DNA from: Caprimulgus europaeus
Lineage: Eukaryota; Chordata; Aves; Caprimulgiformes; Caprimulgidae
Assembly: GCA_907165065.1 (NCBI GenBank)
Contig: OU015532.1
Span: 37,490,339 to 37,554,338, forward strand
DNA: 64,000 bases
Direction: 5' to 3'
Positions within the stretch are counted from its first letter, which is position 1. Every line of letters starts with the position of its first letter. The position numbers were made by a program, and so were the translations under genes. Under the pieces are notes generated by a model. It was not told the DNA's origin. It was given only the letters and a program-made list of their open reading frames with translations, and did not search any database. Positions 1 through 28,500 of this stretch are shown piece after piece.

Positions 1-630
1 AAGAGAAATAAAACATGTAGGTGGTTTGGGAAACAGGAGAATGACCAGGGAGAAGCAAGGAATGGAGAAGTGTGTGAGTCTGGGAAAGCTCAAGGCCTGC
101 TAGGAATGGACTTTGTGGCTGTAGCACAAAAGTGCAACGCAGCCAGCTCTCAGATGATTCAGCCTAGGAAAAGACCAGTGACCCAGTAGGGGCTGAGTGT
201 GGAAGGCAGGAGGGCAGCTCAAGGGGTACAGGCTGTAATTTCCTGGAGCAGTCTGATTTGATTGTGGTACTTCTGGAGGCACACTGCCTGGCCAGAACCA
301 TGGCCAATAGTCACTAAAAGGGTACCAACTCTGTCAGAGTAGACATTCATTCATCTTTCGATATCAGCTTTAGCAAATGCTTTCTCTACCACTGGGGTGT
401 GAAACTGGAGGGAAGGAGCAGCTCAAGTCTGTTGTCCTGTCTGAAAGGACATTTACATCACTTCTCCAGCAAGACTACAGATGGCACGTTCAAACGAATT
501 GCATCGCTGGATGCATTGGGCTTCCCTGCAAGCGCCCTGCGGGGGACAGGGGTCTGGCACGTTCCTCAGTGGAGAGGAGTGATGGGCAGGGCAGGGAGCA
601 GGGAGGGGATCGTTAGCAGTAAAGTCTCAC
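1..630 (-). other. ACTN1 intron 8 (part), cut by left edge
   Basis: This is intronic sequence downstream of the exon 8b donor. The next exon (9, start of the rod) must lie to the left of the window. I see no exon-like segment, repeat or RNA gene here. Confidence 0.85.
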
Positions 631-716
631 CTTCTGTGCCCCTGAGAAGGCGTGGTAGTAACATGAGACATAGGTCATTATGGCCTTCTCATCCGGCCTT
701 AGCGTGCCTATAATAT
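631..716 (-). CDS. ACTN1: ACTN1 exon 8b (alternative to 8a, mutually exclusive)
   Basis: With the last base of exon 7 this encodes [20 protein letters not shown] then YHAFSGAQK. It is 86 bp with the same phases as exon 8a. The acceptor is ttctctgcacag|ATATTA, after a pyrimidine-rich tract, and the donor CAGAAG|gtgaga. By my count 21 of 86 bases differ from 8a, but only four residues change (V to I, A to L, S to C, F to Y). The many synonymous changes argue for long-standing selection on the protein, so this is a working exon and not a recent dead copy. The LRPD and VSC changes resemble the alternative exon 8 known in ACTN4. I infer tissue-specific, mutually exclusive splicing. Confidence 0.92.
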
Positions 717-10443
<9,727 letters not shown>

Positions 10444-11309
10444 TCAAGTTGCAAGTGCAAATGCCAGTAAAACAGGAGCATTGGAGAGCATTTCCTTTTG
10501 CAGATGGGAGAGCTGTAATTCCAGCTGAAAAGTCTTCTTCCCTGCCTCCCCAGATGCTCTGCTGGTATAGCACAGTCTAGCCCAGTAGTATCCAGTAATC
10601 AGACCGGTTATCTTGTAGTATAATGCTGAGCATAAAATAGACACAGAAAAAACCTAACACCTACCAAGCAGACACTGATGTCAGTGAGGTTAGTGAGTGA
10701 TCCAGCCTGGGATGCAGATTTAACCAACCACACCATCCCCAATACTTTTTTTTTTTTCTTTTAAATAGAGTTGACAAAACTGCTATTATTTGTTAGAAGC
10801 AGGCAAGTATTTTTCATTTCTAGAGCTAATAAAAAATCTTCTTCTGACAACCTGGTACAAACTCAGCCAGCCTGATCAGAACGGCCACATGGTCTTTGGC
10901 CTTTACTCACTTGGTTCTCCACCCCTACATTCCCCAATGCCAACCTCCTTTTCCTTTAGGACCTTTCAGCTGCTGCCAGTCTATTTCTAATATACTAGAA
11001 TATGGACGAGAAACAAAAGTGAAAAACGTTGTTGCAAACCAGGTTTGCATGAAGCCTTCTGCTTCCTGGTGACGAAGAGAAATAAACTCCACAGGAATGG
11101 TTAAAAAGTTGAACGTAACACTACAAAGCTAAAACAATCCAATGCTTAATTAAAGAGCTACGGTGTTTGTTCCCTGTTGATATAAGTAAGGCTCAGTAAT
11201 GTGAGAGCAGGTCACATATGAAAAGGTCAATAATCATACAATATCTTCTGCCTGACTGTGCTTTCCAAGTGCTTTTCCCAGGCAGAACCTCCACAAGCGT
11301 TGTCTGCAC

Positions 11310-11560
11310 TTTTTCCACCACCAGCAGCTGTTATCTGAACAGCAGCAGCAAGTACATGTTATTAATGTGATTTACATTCAACTTGGGGGTGGATCAGTTG
11401 CTGGCTAAAGCTGATGAGGCATCTGCATGCACTGGAAGGAAATTGTTTGCATCAGTGAATATGCTTCCACCCAGCTCCCATTATTGTACCAAATATCACA
11501 AACAAAATAGCATGCAAAAGCTGCAGTACTCTCATCCATTTGTTTGACAGCCAATTAAGG
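11310..11560. promoter_or_regulatory. Candidate intronic enhancer (E-box, octamer-like and homeobox motifs)
   Basis: Within about 250 bp there are a CAGCTG E-box next to TTATCT, a CAG trinucleotide run, ATTAAT, TTTGCAT and ATGCAAA octamer-like half sites, CATTATTGT (SOX-like), TTGACAG (TALE-like) and CCAATTAA. The density of developmental transcription-factor words is suggestive only. Conservation was not tested. Confidence 0.22.
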
Positions 11561-13082
11561 GCCTGAAAAATACTCAGTCCTTAGGAGGAAGACTGGCTGG
11601 CTACATAGAAGTGGCTTTTAAAATGCCACTACCTTTTTTAAATGTATGAACTCATTTTGAAAGATGCAAAAATGATTAAGCTTACTACCCTGGTCTGGGT
11701 AGTGAGAAGCAAAATCAATGCTACAGAAACTGTTAACCCCCCTAGCTACTTCTGAGTTGCCCATGAGAGCACAGCCCCTGGTTACCCCACGAAGAAGAGG
11801 AGTTGCAAAGGATGAATAACTGGCAGGATAGCGTTATGATCTGGAAATTGGAGACAGAGAGCAACAATGGTGACACAAAATAAAGGCTGCTCTGCATTTT
11901 GTTTATCCTAACAAAAGCCAAATAAAGCAGGACAAGCATCCATGCCCCTGTCTTCAGAAAACCTGTTGCCAATGATGGTCCAGTCAGATTTAGGACAGAC
12001 GACTGGCATTGATGATGGGGCTGTACATCTCAGCTCCCTAACTGTGAGCTGGCAGGAGGCAGGAACAAATATAATGCTATGTTTCACTCACTGACACAGA
12101 GAGACCTTATTTTCCCCCTCTTTCCACTGTCAAATATATGCTTGCTCTGCCTGGTGCTTCAGTAGGTGTTTTGCTCAGATGGGACTTCTGCAATTGTTGA
12201 AATCTCTAAGCTTTATTTCTCCTTTCACTTGCACAGGTGAGAATAGGGATCAGTTCACCTAAAGTTACCTTTATGCTGAACTGAGCCACATCTCTCTAAG
12301 AAAACAGCAACTCTCTATGCAGATTAGAGCTGCAAATAAAAGTGTCTTAGGGTCACATACTTGACCCATTCAATCTGTTAAATCCCAGGAGCATTTGACA
12401 CCAGTATGGAATCTATTACAGCAAAAGAAGGCTCCTGAAGTGTCAGATGACAGCAAGATTTAAAAGCAGATGAAAAATCATTTGGAAGCTGCATCAGGCT
12501 AGAGCCTTCCTTGATCCAGATTTACACAAATCTGCTGTATGCCAGAACTGCTTTGATCCTATGGACTCTAGCTAAACAAAGTTGTTTAGAATACTCTTGA
12601 ACTGTTAATAGTCAAAGACAGTTGTAAAAAAACCAGCTCTATTCTCATTGCTTATTCTGTTTGCTTAGTCCACCCTCCATGTAACATGGAAATGGAATAT
12701 GTCCTGCACTCATGCTGTGTGTAGGTTGTACTCTGGTTGTCATTCAGTGGAACACATCTGCAGAGACTGACTTGTAAACAGCAGACAGGGATCTTTATTT
12801 GATGAACTGGGAGATAAACGCCATGAAAACATTTTTGCTGGCTTTAACTCTGATTAAATACAAGGTTTCACAAGGCTTAAGCAGACCTGAAAGTTTATTT
12901 GGGATTCTTTCTGGAGCTATTTTTTAGCCATCAAAAAAACCCAAAATAAAGCCAGGCACTGATGGCTAATGCCATCTGTCTAATGCACACAGAGAACTAC
13001 AGTCGGGCTGCAGACCCTTTCACAGGGGACCCTGCTGACCAGCAGATACCCAGAGATGAAGTAAGCCACCTCAAAGTGAGGA

Positions 13083-13144
13083 GTGTGCTGCCCTAGCCAG
13101 TACCATCACACTGGTGTGCTGCCCTAGCCAGTACCATCACACTG
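13083..13144. repeat. Perfect 31-bp tandem duplication (2 copies)
   Basis: The 31-bp unit beginning gtgtgctgccctagccag occurs twice head to tail (13083-13113 and 13114-13144) with no mismatch. It lies inside intron 3 of ACTN1. The identity suggests a recent event, possibly a still variable minisatellite seed. Confidence 0.95.
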
Positions 13145-15344
13145 CTGCTGGACAGTGGTTTTCTCTGGGAGAAAAGCCACCTGGAAAACTCTGGAGATCA
13201 GTCCAACCCAACTGAGGCATTTACAGCTTATTTTCTCGCTGCAGTGTTATGACTGCCTCATTGGCTTTTATCTGCCCTTGCAGCAGGTTGTTTTCTGGTG
13301 ACAACCACAGTGACCTGGGCTCAGTCTGGGTACACAGGTAGATGCTGGGGTGGGAGTGTCCATGCTGTGGTCACATTCACATGGCCTGAGCTAGCATCAC
13401 AGCATGGGCCCAAGCACTGTGTATAAAATCAAGGCTAACCTTGGTCCCAACTTCAGTGCCATGCTACTTTTGGTAGTATAAAGAAATCCATATGGGTTCA
13501 CCATGTAGCTGCATGGGCACCAGAACAAAGGAGAGCCAGGAACACATGCCAGGGGAGGTCAGGATCACCATTCAGACTGATATAAATCATGTCTTCAGTC
13601 ACAAAATGGCACCTCACAGCCTAATTCTGAACAGGGTAACTACTATGAATCCATATTGAATAACTGGGCTCTGAAGATCTTTGGTCACAGACCATTTTAC
13701 TTGCAAAGGATTTCTAAGTGCTGTGAGGGTACAGTTGCAGCTGACTCAGGAGCAGAGATCAAAAAATAAAAATCCAGTGGAAGGAGAGGAAACGGCAAAC
13801 TAGTACCAGGGAGAGCAGAATCAGGGAAAATAAAAAAGGGAATAGAGCAGGGAAGATAGGTTTTATGCATGCTCTAGATTCCCAGAAGGATCTAAATGTC
13901 TATCTGACACCCAAATGACAGCAGGAGCTGTCCCAAGGCAGAAGACCTCTGGCTCCAGGTCCAACTTCCAGTTTGAAAATGGTCCCACATACGGACTACT
14001 GTATCTGACACTGCATGCACGTCTCTTGCAAGGGCACAAAATGACCTCAGATACGCATTTGTGCTACATAAACAGCACTCAAGGTCAGCAACACCCTCAG
14101 GTTGCTCCTGTGAGAAAACTGAAGAAAAGTTTTGCATGCAAGACTTCAACATCATTAAGCCATTCACCCTTTGTATTTTGCTCTTAAATACGAAATGCAG
14201 TGAAGACCTGTCTGCAATATCCCTGGACACTAGATTCAAATTGCTCCAAAGTCTCCATAAAGTTAAAGCAGAATATTAAGATAAAGGTCTCAGTAAGGCA
14301 AACATAAGCACCTGCAGCAGCTGAGGTATTCTGCCTGACCTGACAGACCAAGCAGACCACAGGACGGCACATGAGTTGGAGATGTCCCCGAGAGCATGTC
14401 TGAAAGGTCAAAATTGGGGACAGCATGCTGACACTGCTCTGACTTCCCGGGCTAAGAACAGGCAGGGCTCAGCCCCACAACTCCCCCGGAGGAGGAATGC
14501 TCATCCAGAACAGTGTCACGGGCTCATTTCCTGTCTCTGTCATGAGTCTCCCTGGAGAAACCACATATTGCCATTTGTAAGATGAAGATAACAAACCTCC
14601 CTCATTTTCTGTGGTCACTGTAAAGACAAACATAGAAATACCACAGAAGCAGAGTGTCTCCACAGCAACAGAGACAACATCAGTCCATAGGCAGGACTCA
14701 CACACAGGTCCAGAGCAGAGAAAAAAAAGAAGTGACATGAAAACACAAACTGACAAGTTGTTAAAAGAGTTTATAAAAGAGCAAACTATCTTAGTAACCT
14801 GCAAGCTCTTCTGGTCTCGGATGACATATCTGCAAAATACTCACCATCTCTGCTAAAAAGACAAAAATCCTACACAACTCCCTGTGCTCTGCATGACTGA
14901 TGTGCAAGTTTGTCTTGAGGCCATCCCTGGTGCTGCCAACAATGGTCTCTACACAACGATACACAGGCTTCCAGCCAGAGCACCCAGCTTCCTGGGGTGC
15001 ACAAGAAGAAGCCAGGAAGCCCTGAAAACTGAAGCTTCTGGGGTCCTTGACCTGTGCTGCGGACTGCACTTGGCTTTGACCCGTGGGATGTCCTACAGCA
15101 ATAGGGGATTTTTCCCAGCAGCTCTGCAACAAGCCAAATACAAGCAGCTGCTGTGCTTCAGTTGAGACTTTCCTTTGTTTGAGAAACAAACATCTCAGTT
15201 AATTTGATTCTGCCACTGCTTAATATTTTCCTTAACTCATGAGAATCAGGAGAAAAGCATGAGGACCTGATCAATAATCCCAAATGGGAACCAGGTTTGG
15301 CAGCTTGGTGGGAAGGTGGGATTTAAATCCAGAGTAAAGGCCTA

Positions 15345-20519
<5,175 letters not shown>

Positions 20520-20562
20520 CTAAAACACGGGAAAGAAAAAGAGAGAGAAAAAAAAAAAAGCA
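20520..20562 (-). promoter_or_regulatory. Exon 2 splice acceptor with long polypyrimidine tract
   Basis: On the minus strand the bases before exon 2 read as a 12-T run, a CTCTCTCT-like block and then tttctttcccgtgttttag. This is a strong pyrimidine tract ending in a canonical AG. A strong acceptor would help define exon 2 across the 42-kb intron 1. That reason is an inference; the tract itself is visible. Confidence 0.8.
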
Positions 20563-22504
20563 GTCAGTAATCTTCTCAGAAGCCAAACAACTGTTCAGAA
20601 CCAAAGCAGTGCTGCTAGATACCATGGCACAGGTTCAAATGCTCGTAACTTTAGCATTTTTCCACTTGCTGTCCTTATAGTACACAATCCTTAGTACCTC
20701 AATACCCAAAGAAGTTGCGGGGTGTTCCTGTGACAGAGGGAGTCAGAGAGAGACAGTCACTTCATGGCTCCAGCATGTCTGATTTTCTGGAGAGGGCTTT
20801 ACATTTTGTGTTTGGTTTAGAATACCTTGAAAATGATTTTAAGGTGTGCTAAGAGCTCAGATGTTAGAGACTCCAATGGTGTTAGATCACACATCTCAAC
20901 ATAATATGAAGGAGAATGGAAAATAGCATTCCAGATCTTCTTGTCTCTAGACAGGTGCTTGAGAAAAAAAAAAGGACCATTCTTCTACAGCCAGCTGCCT
21001 CTGGTATACTCCATCTCCAGCAAACAACACAGCCCTTACACAGACACCGAGGGACAGCATGCCGAGCTCCTCAGCCACATAAACCACATCCCAGTAGTGT
21101 CTGTCGTGCTGCCTCTGTGCTCACCAACTCACTGCTAAGCAGACCTCCTTCCCACGCATGACTGTCCCAACTTCCCTCCCTCAGCATGTGGGGGAGGAAA
21201 TGCTTTCTGAATAACAATGCTATCACCTGTATCAGCAGCAAGTACAAGTCCTAGAAAGGGCAAAAGTAAGCATTACTTAGTGATACTCCTGTCTAGCACA
21301 GTCCCAAACTCCCACTATTTGAGAGCCTCTGGCAGAAGGATCATTGCAGCCACCTCGATAATAGAAATCACAGCCACTCTGTAATTAGTGATATTATGCA
21401 TTCACTAGAATAATCATGTAAGTTTGAATTGCAGGAGAGACAGCCAGTGGCACACAGGCTAAACAAAACTCTTTCTGGAAATGCCTTCTGATCTCAAGTG
21501 GTCAGGATAAGAGGATCTCTCATATGAGAGAAATGAATTTCACCACAACTGATGACAAGACACATTTTCTGTGGTTGCCATCTGTCAGTCCATGTTCTGA
21601 ACAATGGGCACTGATGGGCAAGGGGCGATCTCATCCAAGAGATGTGACAGTAGAGATCATTTCAAAAGATCATCACATGAATGGGTTTGAAAGAGAAAAG
21701 CGCTACCATTCAACCATCAGAACACAAGAAACAAATATAAAACACCTCAGACACCTCTGTGTGGCATGGCCTTAAATAGGTGAATCAAAGAGCCCAGCCT
21801 GAAGATGCAGAAGCCGTTTGACACAAAAGTACTGTTTGAAGAGTAAATGGCAGCAACTAGTTCTTTTAAGGCAGACAAGTTTGTCCAAGTGCTAACGAGT
21901 GTGTTTCAGTGTTTGAATAGGACACCAAGTAAACCCTTTCCTTTGTACAGACTGATAACCCCTCAATAGCTCTTTAAATAGAAGGGTGAGGTTACTCCAA
22001 AAACGAGCAGCTCCCAAAGCTCAGTGCTACAAGGAAAGGAGGTCTTTTCTCCCTCATCCCCCAGAGGTACTCCCAGAGCCAGTTCAACTCACTGACTCAG
22101 GAAGGAACTGTTTACTTTTTTTGGTAACGCTAGTCTTCTGCTCGGTTAGTGCATGGAGGCAGTTTAGCAGAGTCTAACAAGCCTCTGCAAGAGAAAATTG
22201 GGCATACACGGGCCAAGCAGGAGGGTGGAGTAGACCACAGCAGTCATACCATCTTAGGCTGTTGGGGAACCACAGCAGAAAGGACTCGGCTGATACTGAA
22301 GCACGGCACGCCAAACATTTAGAAATGCCTCACCGCTGCTTACACCCCGCACAGAATCACAAAAGAAAGATTACCCCAAATGACAGAGAGCACCAGGGCT
22401 TGTTCTTATTTGTCTGCAAGCTGGGGTTCCTCTACTAACCTGCTCACACTCGTGCTTACATGACTACAAGCAGTGTAGCAGAAGCTTTCCTTGGGAAAAG
22501 CACT

Positions 22505-22580
22505 GCCCAACAGCTGCCGAGCTGCCCAGCGCCGCCGCGCTCTGGCCTCGCTCCCCGCGGGGGCTGCGGGATGGAGCAGG
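22505..22580. other. Small CpG-rich patch in intron 1
   Basis: About nine CpG dinucleotides fall within some 75 bp (around cagcgccgccgcgctctgg and ccccgcgggggctgcggg), in otherwise CpG-poor intron. It lies about 2 kb upstream of exon 2, inside the longest non-repeat open frame of the window (22406-23047, minus strand). It could be a minor promoter, an enhancer or chance. No transcript evidence is available. Confidence 0.4.
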
Positions 22581-25500
22581 GTAACTGAGCAGCTGTAAAT
22601 GCTCTCATGGCAACGGCCCTTTGGACGGATGCACACATTGTGAAAGTCTGGGATCTCTTTTTTCAAGATGGCCTGGTTTCCTTCCAGATTTGGAAGCTTT
22701 AAAAAAAAAGAGTAAGTCATTAAGCACCTTTTATTGCTTTTTATTGTTATTCCCCTGAGAAATAGAAGTGGGGCTTTTTTTCCAGTAAGAACAGTTGTAT
22801 TTGAAAATGGGCCCTGTATCCTGAAGTACATCCTTTTGGCACTGCTTTCTTCATTCCACTGCCTGCGCTGCGCTATGTGAGAAGACGTTAATTTATTTGG
22901 CTCCCTTGTGCAGCCAGGCTCCCTCGCTCCTCCAGAGGGGCAAATGACAGCAGAGATGCTTTCAAATGCTACATCATCATCACATATTAAAGTATGAGAG
23001 CAAGTTATGTCAGGAAGGCTGTGAATGCCCACGAACCTCCTTCTCATATGTGGAAAGCAGACAAAGCAAGATACCTAGAGCTAGTGACTGGCCCTGGGTC
23101 ACATTACAAAATCCATGTTGAAAAGAGGAGGAAGCCTGAGATCTAACTCACAGGCTACTAAGGCTGCACTTTTATATCTTGCATGACTTGTCTGAAGCCA
23201 CTTCAGTTTTGGTTTTTTATCAGTCCAAAGCAAATCAGAAAGTTCTGCTTTAAATCATGGATAATCCCAGTATAGCCCAACTGGGCATCTCTTTGCAGGT
23301 TTTAAGGATGGAAGAGAGTGACTGAGTCTACGTTTCTAAGAAATACAGCTGAAATTAAAAGCAAACCCCAAATCTTCTAAACTTTGCATTATTACAAATG
23401 CTGGCAGGATAACCAGATCAGTGAGAGTATTTTTACTGCTGCAAGAGTCCCAGAGCCAGCACTCCAACTTCTCTGCTGGAGCCATCACCACCACATCACA
23501 GCCTCAGACGTGCTGAAGTGAGATGACTCTGCAAAACGTTGCCATTAGTGGCAGAGCTGACACCTCAGCTCCTCAAGGACATGGACAATGAAGGGTTAAT
23601 AGACAGAGCACACACAGTCCCCACTGGACAACTCCATGATGTGCAGACATTTTCTCAAGGCATCCTTCAGGTACTGCATGAACTCCAATAAGCATAATAC
23701 CATATGCAGCACAACATATGGAAACAGCAACTACCAGTAGTCCAGTGTGGATCCATTAGGCCATTTTATAAGAAAGCAGAATTATGAATGCTGTTAATAA
23801 TTGCAATGGGATTCAGGAACTATATCCTTCACAGACCAACCCAGAGCAACATCCATCAAAACATAATAATCAGAAAACAGCTTTGTGTTGCATTTGTAAA
23901 TACCTGCTTACTTCAAAGTAGTACATTGGAAGGACATTTGACAGATAGATAGGAGAAGGCTGGAAAAGTGTGGCAGAAAGTCAAGGGGAGCAAGAGAAGG
24001 GAGAGCTGAAATTTTTGCTGTCTGCTCAGTCTCGCAATCCTGGCAGTCTTGCTTGGAGTCATTTTTACTGACTTGGCTTCATGCACCTCCACAGGATCCT
24101 TTTTGTTTTTCTAGGAAACCTACTGAAACCACTTACTCGCCTCGTCCACCTTCTGGGCACCGCAGCCACTCCTCCCCACGCCCAGAGCCACAGCTAGTGG
24201 CAGCAATCACCTCGGGGTGGCCACTAAGCCCTGCCGTGCCGCCTGTCACCAACAAACAAGCTTCTGAAAGTGGAAGAGGCTGAGGAGAGCAGCCAGATCA
24301 AAAAACCAGCAGCTGTGTAGGCTACGGTGAGGTGAGGTGCACCCTGGTCTGGAGGGCAGAAGTGCACTGCCAGGTGGTGCTTCCTTGCTGCCTATAGATA
24401 TAGAAGCCTAGAGATTATTCTCCCGCTTACCTCTAACTCCCTGTCCCAAAGATGAGGAAACAAATACACTGTTAACACTGAGGCTTACAGAAATTTCACA
24501 GAGCTGGAAAACTACTTACTGTTAAATAATAGCACAAAAACATACCATCAACTGGATTTTCTTCACACAAATCTCACACCATAAATTTTCTGTAGTAACG
24601 ACACAAGAGGTGCAAATAGAGCTGTGTTTCTTGGCCCTCGAATCTTTCCATATATTGGACTCTTAATTTCATTTTTGGACACAAGAGATCACCAAGACCC
24701 CCCTGCAGGTCTGCCTCTTGCTCAGTGTTCCCAGTGGAGGATGCCTGATGAAGGAGCACATGCGTGTTTGCACATACATGCGTGTATTCCACATCATTGC
24801 TCGCTGTGTGCCCCGCTCCCACCTAGCTGAGATCAACAAAAAGAGTAAGAACAATAGGACTTGCGTATTCTACCACAACATAACCTGTCAGATAATAAAA
24901 AGAATGTCACTAAAAGCAAGTAAATTTTATTAACTGTTCTGCTACCTCAGCATATGAGGCAGGTTTACTGCTGGGTAACTTCTACCTGGGTACCTATTTT
25001 AACAGGCACGCACACCCTTTTTCTGACACATTACAAGTCCTTGCTTCTTTAGAGTTCACTGTATTAACCCTTGCCTAGGCATGAGTTAGCTAAAACCAAA
25101 AGCCAGGTGATTGCTGGAGGTCCTGCAGCCAAAGCTCTAATGAGATACAATCTTCAGCTAGCTCCTTCCAGGTATCTCCCAGTCCTGCCAACTGCAAACC
25201 TCCCTTGGGGTGTCCCTGTGTTACACGTGCACACACACACGCACTCTCTGGTACTCTCTGCACCCCCTAAACTTCTGCTTTTGTTCCTGGAAGTCAGTAA
25301 CCTCCCCTCTTCACGCTGTCCTTTCCAAATTCAGTACCTTTCTGGTACCAAAGTGGCTCAGGCAATGTTCCTGAAATCTGGGGAAGCAGGACAGTAAGTC
25401 AACATTTTTAAGTTTAAAGAATGCTTCTGCCTGGAAAGCAGCAGTGCCGTGACACCACTGAGAGCAGACCTAGAGAGCTCTTTGCTGCAAGAAAGCAGTC

Positions 25501-28500
25501 AGAAGGCACTTCAGCTGCTGAGTAATTTTAACAATGTAAAGTCAAAGCTACCACAACCACATAAAAGACAGATACTCAAAAAAATGAAATGGGCAGTTTT
25601 ATCTCTTTGTGGCTGCACAGTGACATTCCAGCTTTATCTGACCTTTCCAGATGCTCTTTACTTCTCTCCTTGCTAAATCACTCTTCCGTGCAGCCCTGCT
25701 TTCCATGGGTGAGTGTAAACTTTCTGACACAGCCAGGAGAGTGTCATAGTTGTGTAATAGCCCCAGAGAAGCTGTAACTGAGCCAGAGCAGTGCTGCATA
25801 CCTCCTTTCTGACAGGAGAAAGGTCTAGCTCAAGCAACCAAAGAAAGAATTCACTAGAGCACTGCCTCACCAGAACACCACCACTGCGCTCAAAGGGATC
25901 ACTGTTCATGGCCACCAAGGCACCCTCCTTCCTTGTGTTTATGCTGGGGAATTTTAAGCAAATATTTCAACACAGCTCTGCTGTTTACACGTGTCCACAA
26001 AGGTCTGGCTCCTGTTAAGAAGGGGATGGAGCTGCTAGCACACAAATCTCAGCCTAGAAGCACAGTTTTATGCTGCCTGTGCATGTGCTCTGCAAAGTGA
26101 GGTCTTCAACAGGCTGAAAGGTATAGGTGCTAGCCCAGGGCTTTCTTCTAATATTGTAGAGGAAATGACAGGAAGAATCCCTTTTCAGTCACCAGAAAGC
26201 AGGATATTCAAACAATACCTCGTGCACAGCTGCAAACAAAACTGATATACCCAGCTGCAAATGTTCTTCTGCTAGTCATGCATTTGGAAGACTGCACCTG
26301 GGCTTCTGACTGCACAGCCAGGCTGTCTTCCCTGCTTGGATGGAAAGCAAGCTTCCTGTGGCACACACCACCACGCATTACAGGGCTGCTGAGACAGGTC
26401 TGTTCATTCTTGCAACAAATTCTACAGCTGATTCCACACTGCAAGGAATTTTATTTAAACAAAATTATCTGAAACAATGACTGAGTCACTCAGCTAATAA
26501 CAACTTAAAAGTTTATTAAGAGCAGGCAGAAAACTGCTGCACACGCAGCTTTTTTAAGCAATAGAATCACTAATAAAGCAGTTCCAGCTGCCCCAAAATG
26601 GGATCCTTTCCACCTTGCAAGTCTGAGAGCTGAATATACTGTATCAACTAAGGAGGACACTAACCCACAGTCACCACATATCTCTCTCTTGCTCTTTGAG
26701 CAGACAGACTAGGCCATCATTAGCTTATTAATCAGAAGTTTTTACACTGAAAGGCTGAGCAGGCCATGGAACAAATCTCAGCCTTCCGGTCCAAGTTTCC
26801 CTGCACTCAACACTAATTTATTACCAGCATTAACCCCCAGAGTCTCATGTGATTTTCTCCTTCCTGGTGTTATTGCTCTGTGACAGTTTATGTGGCACTT
26901 CCTTCTCCTAATCCTCCTTTTACACCTTAAAGCACTTGGAAGAATTGCTGGGGTCTCCAGGGTGGCTGCTTGTCACCCTCCCTACATTCAACACAAACTC
27001 AAAGGACAGCCTTGGTTGCAGCTTCTTTTCCAGCCCAAGGCTGTGGTATAAGCTGATAAGGAGGTGCTCAGTTAATTACAGAGTAATTACAAAGTAATCC
27101 TGGATCCTGTCAACACCTTGGCACAAAAAGGCCATGGCTGGACAAGATAGATCACACCAAAAACCCTACTGAAGAAAGCTGGGTGTTGAAAGGGCCCTTC
27201 ACAAAGTACAACTGTGATGAGATAAGCCAAAACCCAGTCTCCTGGCTCATTTAATAGTTTCTGTGTCCACAGGCTGCAAGTGACAGAAGCTTTATGCACA
27301 TATATGTTGGTAGTTTTCAGTTGCAATGGAGGAAATGCAGCCCGACAGCCCTTCCCTCTGCATACTACACCTCCTGATTTACTTGGATGTCTGCTAGGAT
27401 GCCTAAAAATACTCACAAATGGCTGTTCTGTCCATGCAGAGGAGCTCTAGGGACTGGAGATTCTCAACACAAACCTCATCACAAGTGCAGGGAATCACTC
27501 AAAGAACCTTTTTGTTTGAACTTAAGAGATCAATCACCACTTGCCATACCCTCCAATTTCATCGTTGAACCTGAAACACCTCCACTGCACGTAGCTTTAC
27601 ATTTGAAGCCACCTAACACTTTTGAAAAGAAGAAAGGCATTTGATAAATCCTTTCAGCATTTACTCTCCATGCCCATTCTCCAGGACACAGGGGTGGTTC
27701 AAAGAGCTTGGTTTGTGTTGAAGAGTTACACTATCAGCAGCTGACCTCTAAAGAATTATAGGTATGATGGTCAATGAGACCAACAATGCATAATGAGGAG
27801 CTTTGCCTTCCAACAGAGCTGACCAATTCTCTTAGAAAGGCCGAAGGAATTAAATGGATATTCAGAAGGAATCATTACAGACATTTGCAGCACTATTTTG
27901 CCACCTCCACAAAAGGAGTTTAGTACCACTGTCATCAGTGGTAATGTCCTGTTCTGGTTTAATTGCAGCTGCTGAGTTCCAAGTGTGGATGAAAGATGCT
28001 GCCCACACTGTTTCTGAAATCCTACACCTTGAAAACAAGAGGTATCATTACATTGTATTGTGTGCTACCAGCATCCACCTAAAGAACCACTTGGTGGTTG
28101 CATAAGGAATTACTGATGGTGAAAAGGAAAATGCTAAGTTTATTTGCATTTCCCAACTCCAGGACACAGCCCTTGCAACTTTGAAACACTGAGTTCAGTC
28201 ACTGCTTCTTAGTCATTTCCCAAAGGCTGTCTCTGCAGCTCAGGATGAGAACAATCCTACAGCAGGAAGAGTCCTGGTCCTAACTGTAAGTGCATAAGTC
28301 AGGCTGGATCCCACTGGGAACGTGAAGGTCACCACCAAAGCCTCTCCTTTTCCAGAGAGGTTAGAAAGCATTGCATAGGGAAAAGAAACCCTCCTGACAA
28401 TCAATTCATCACGGCAATGACTCAGCACTTACAAGAAGCACGAGTAAATTCAGTGTAGGAGTTTTCATCTTTGCTCAGTGGAATACAGTTCTCAAGTGTC

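Noticed and set aside
631..716. Exon 8b as a dead duplicate or processed pseudogene piece
   Set aside because: It has intact acceptor and donor, same phase and length as 8a, and mostly synonymous differences, which fits selection for coding function.
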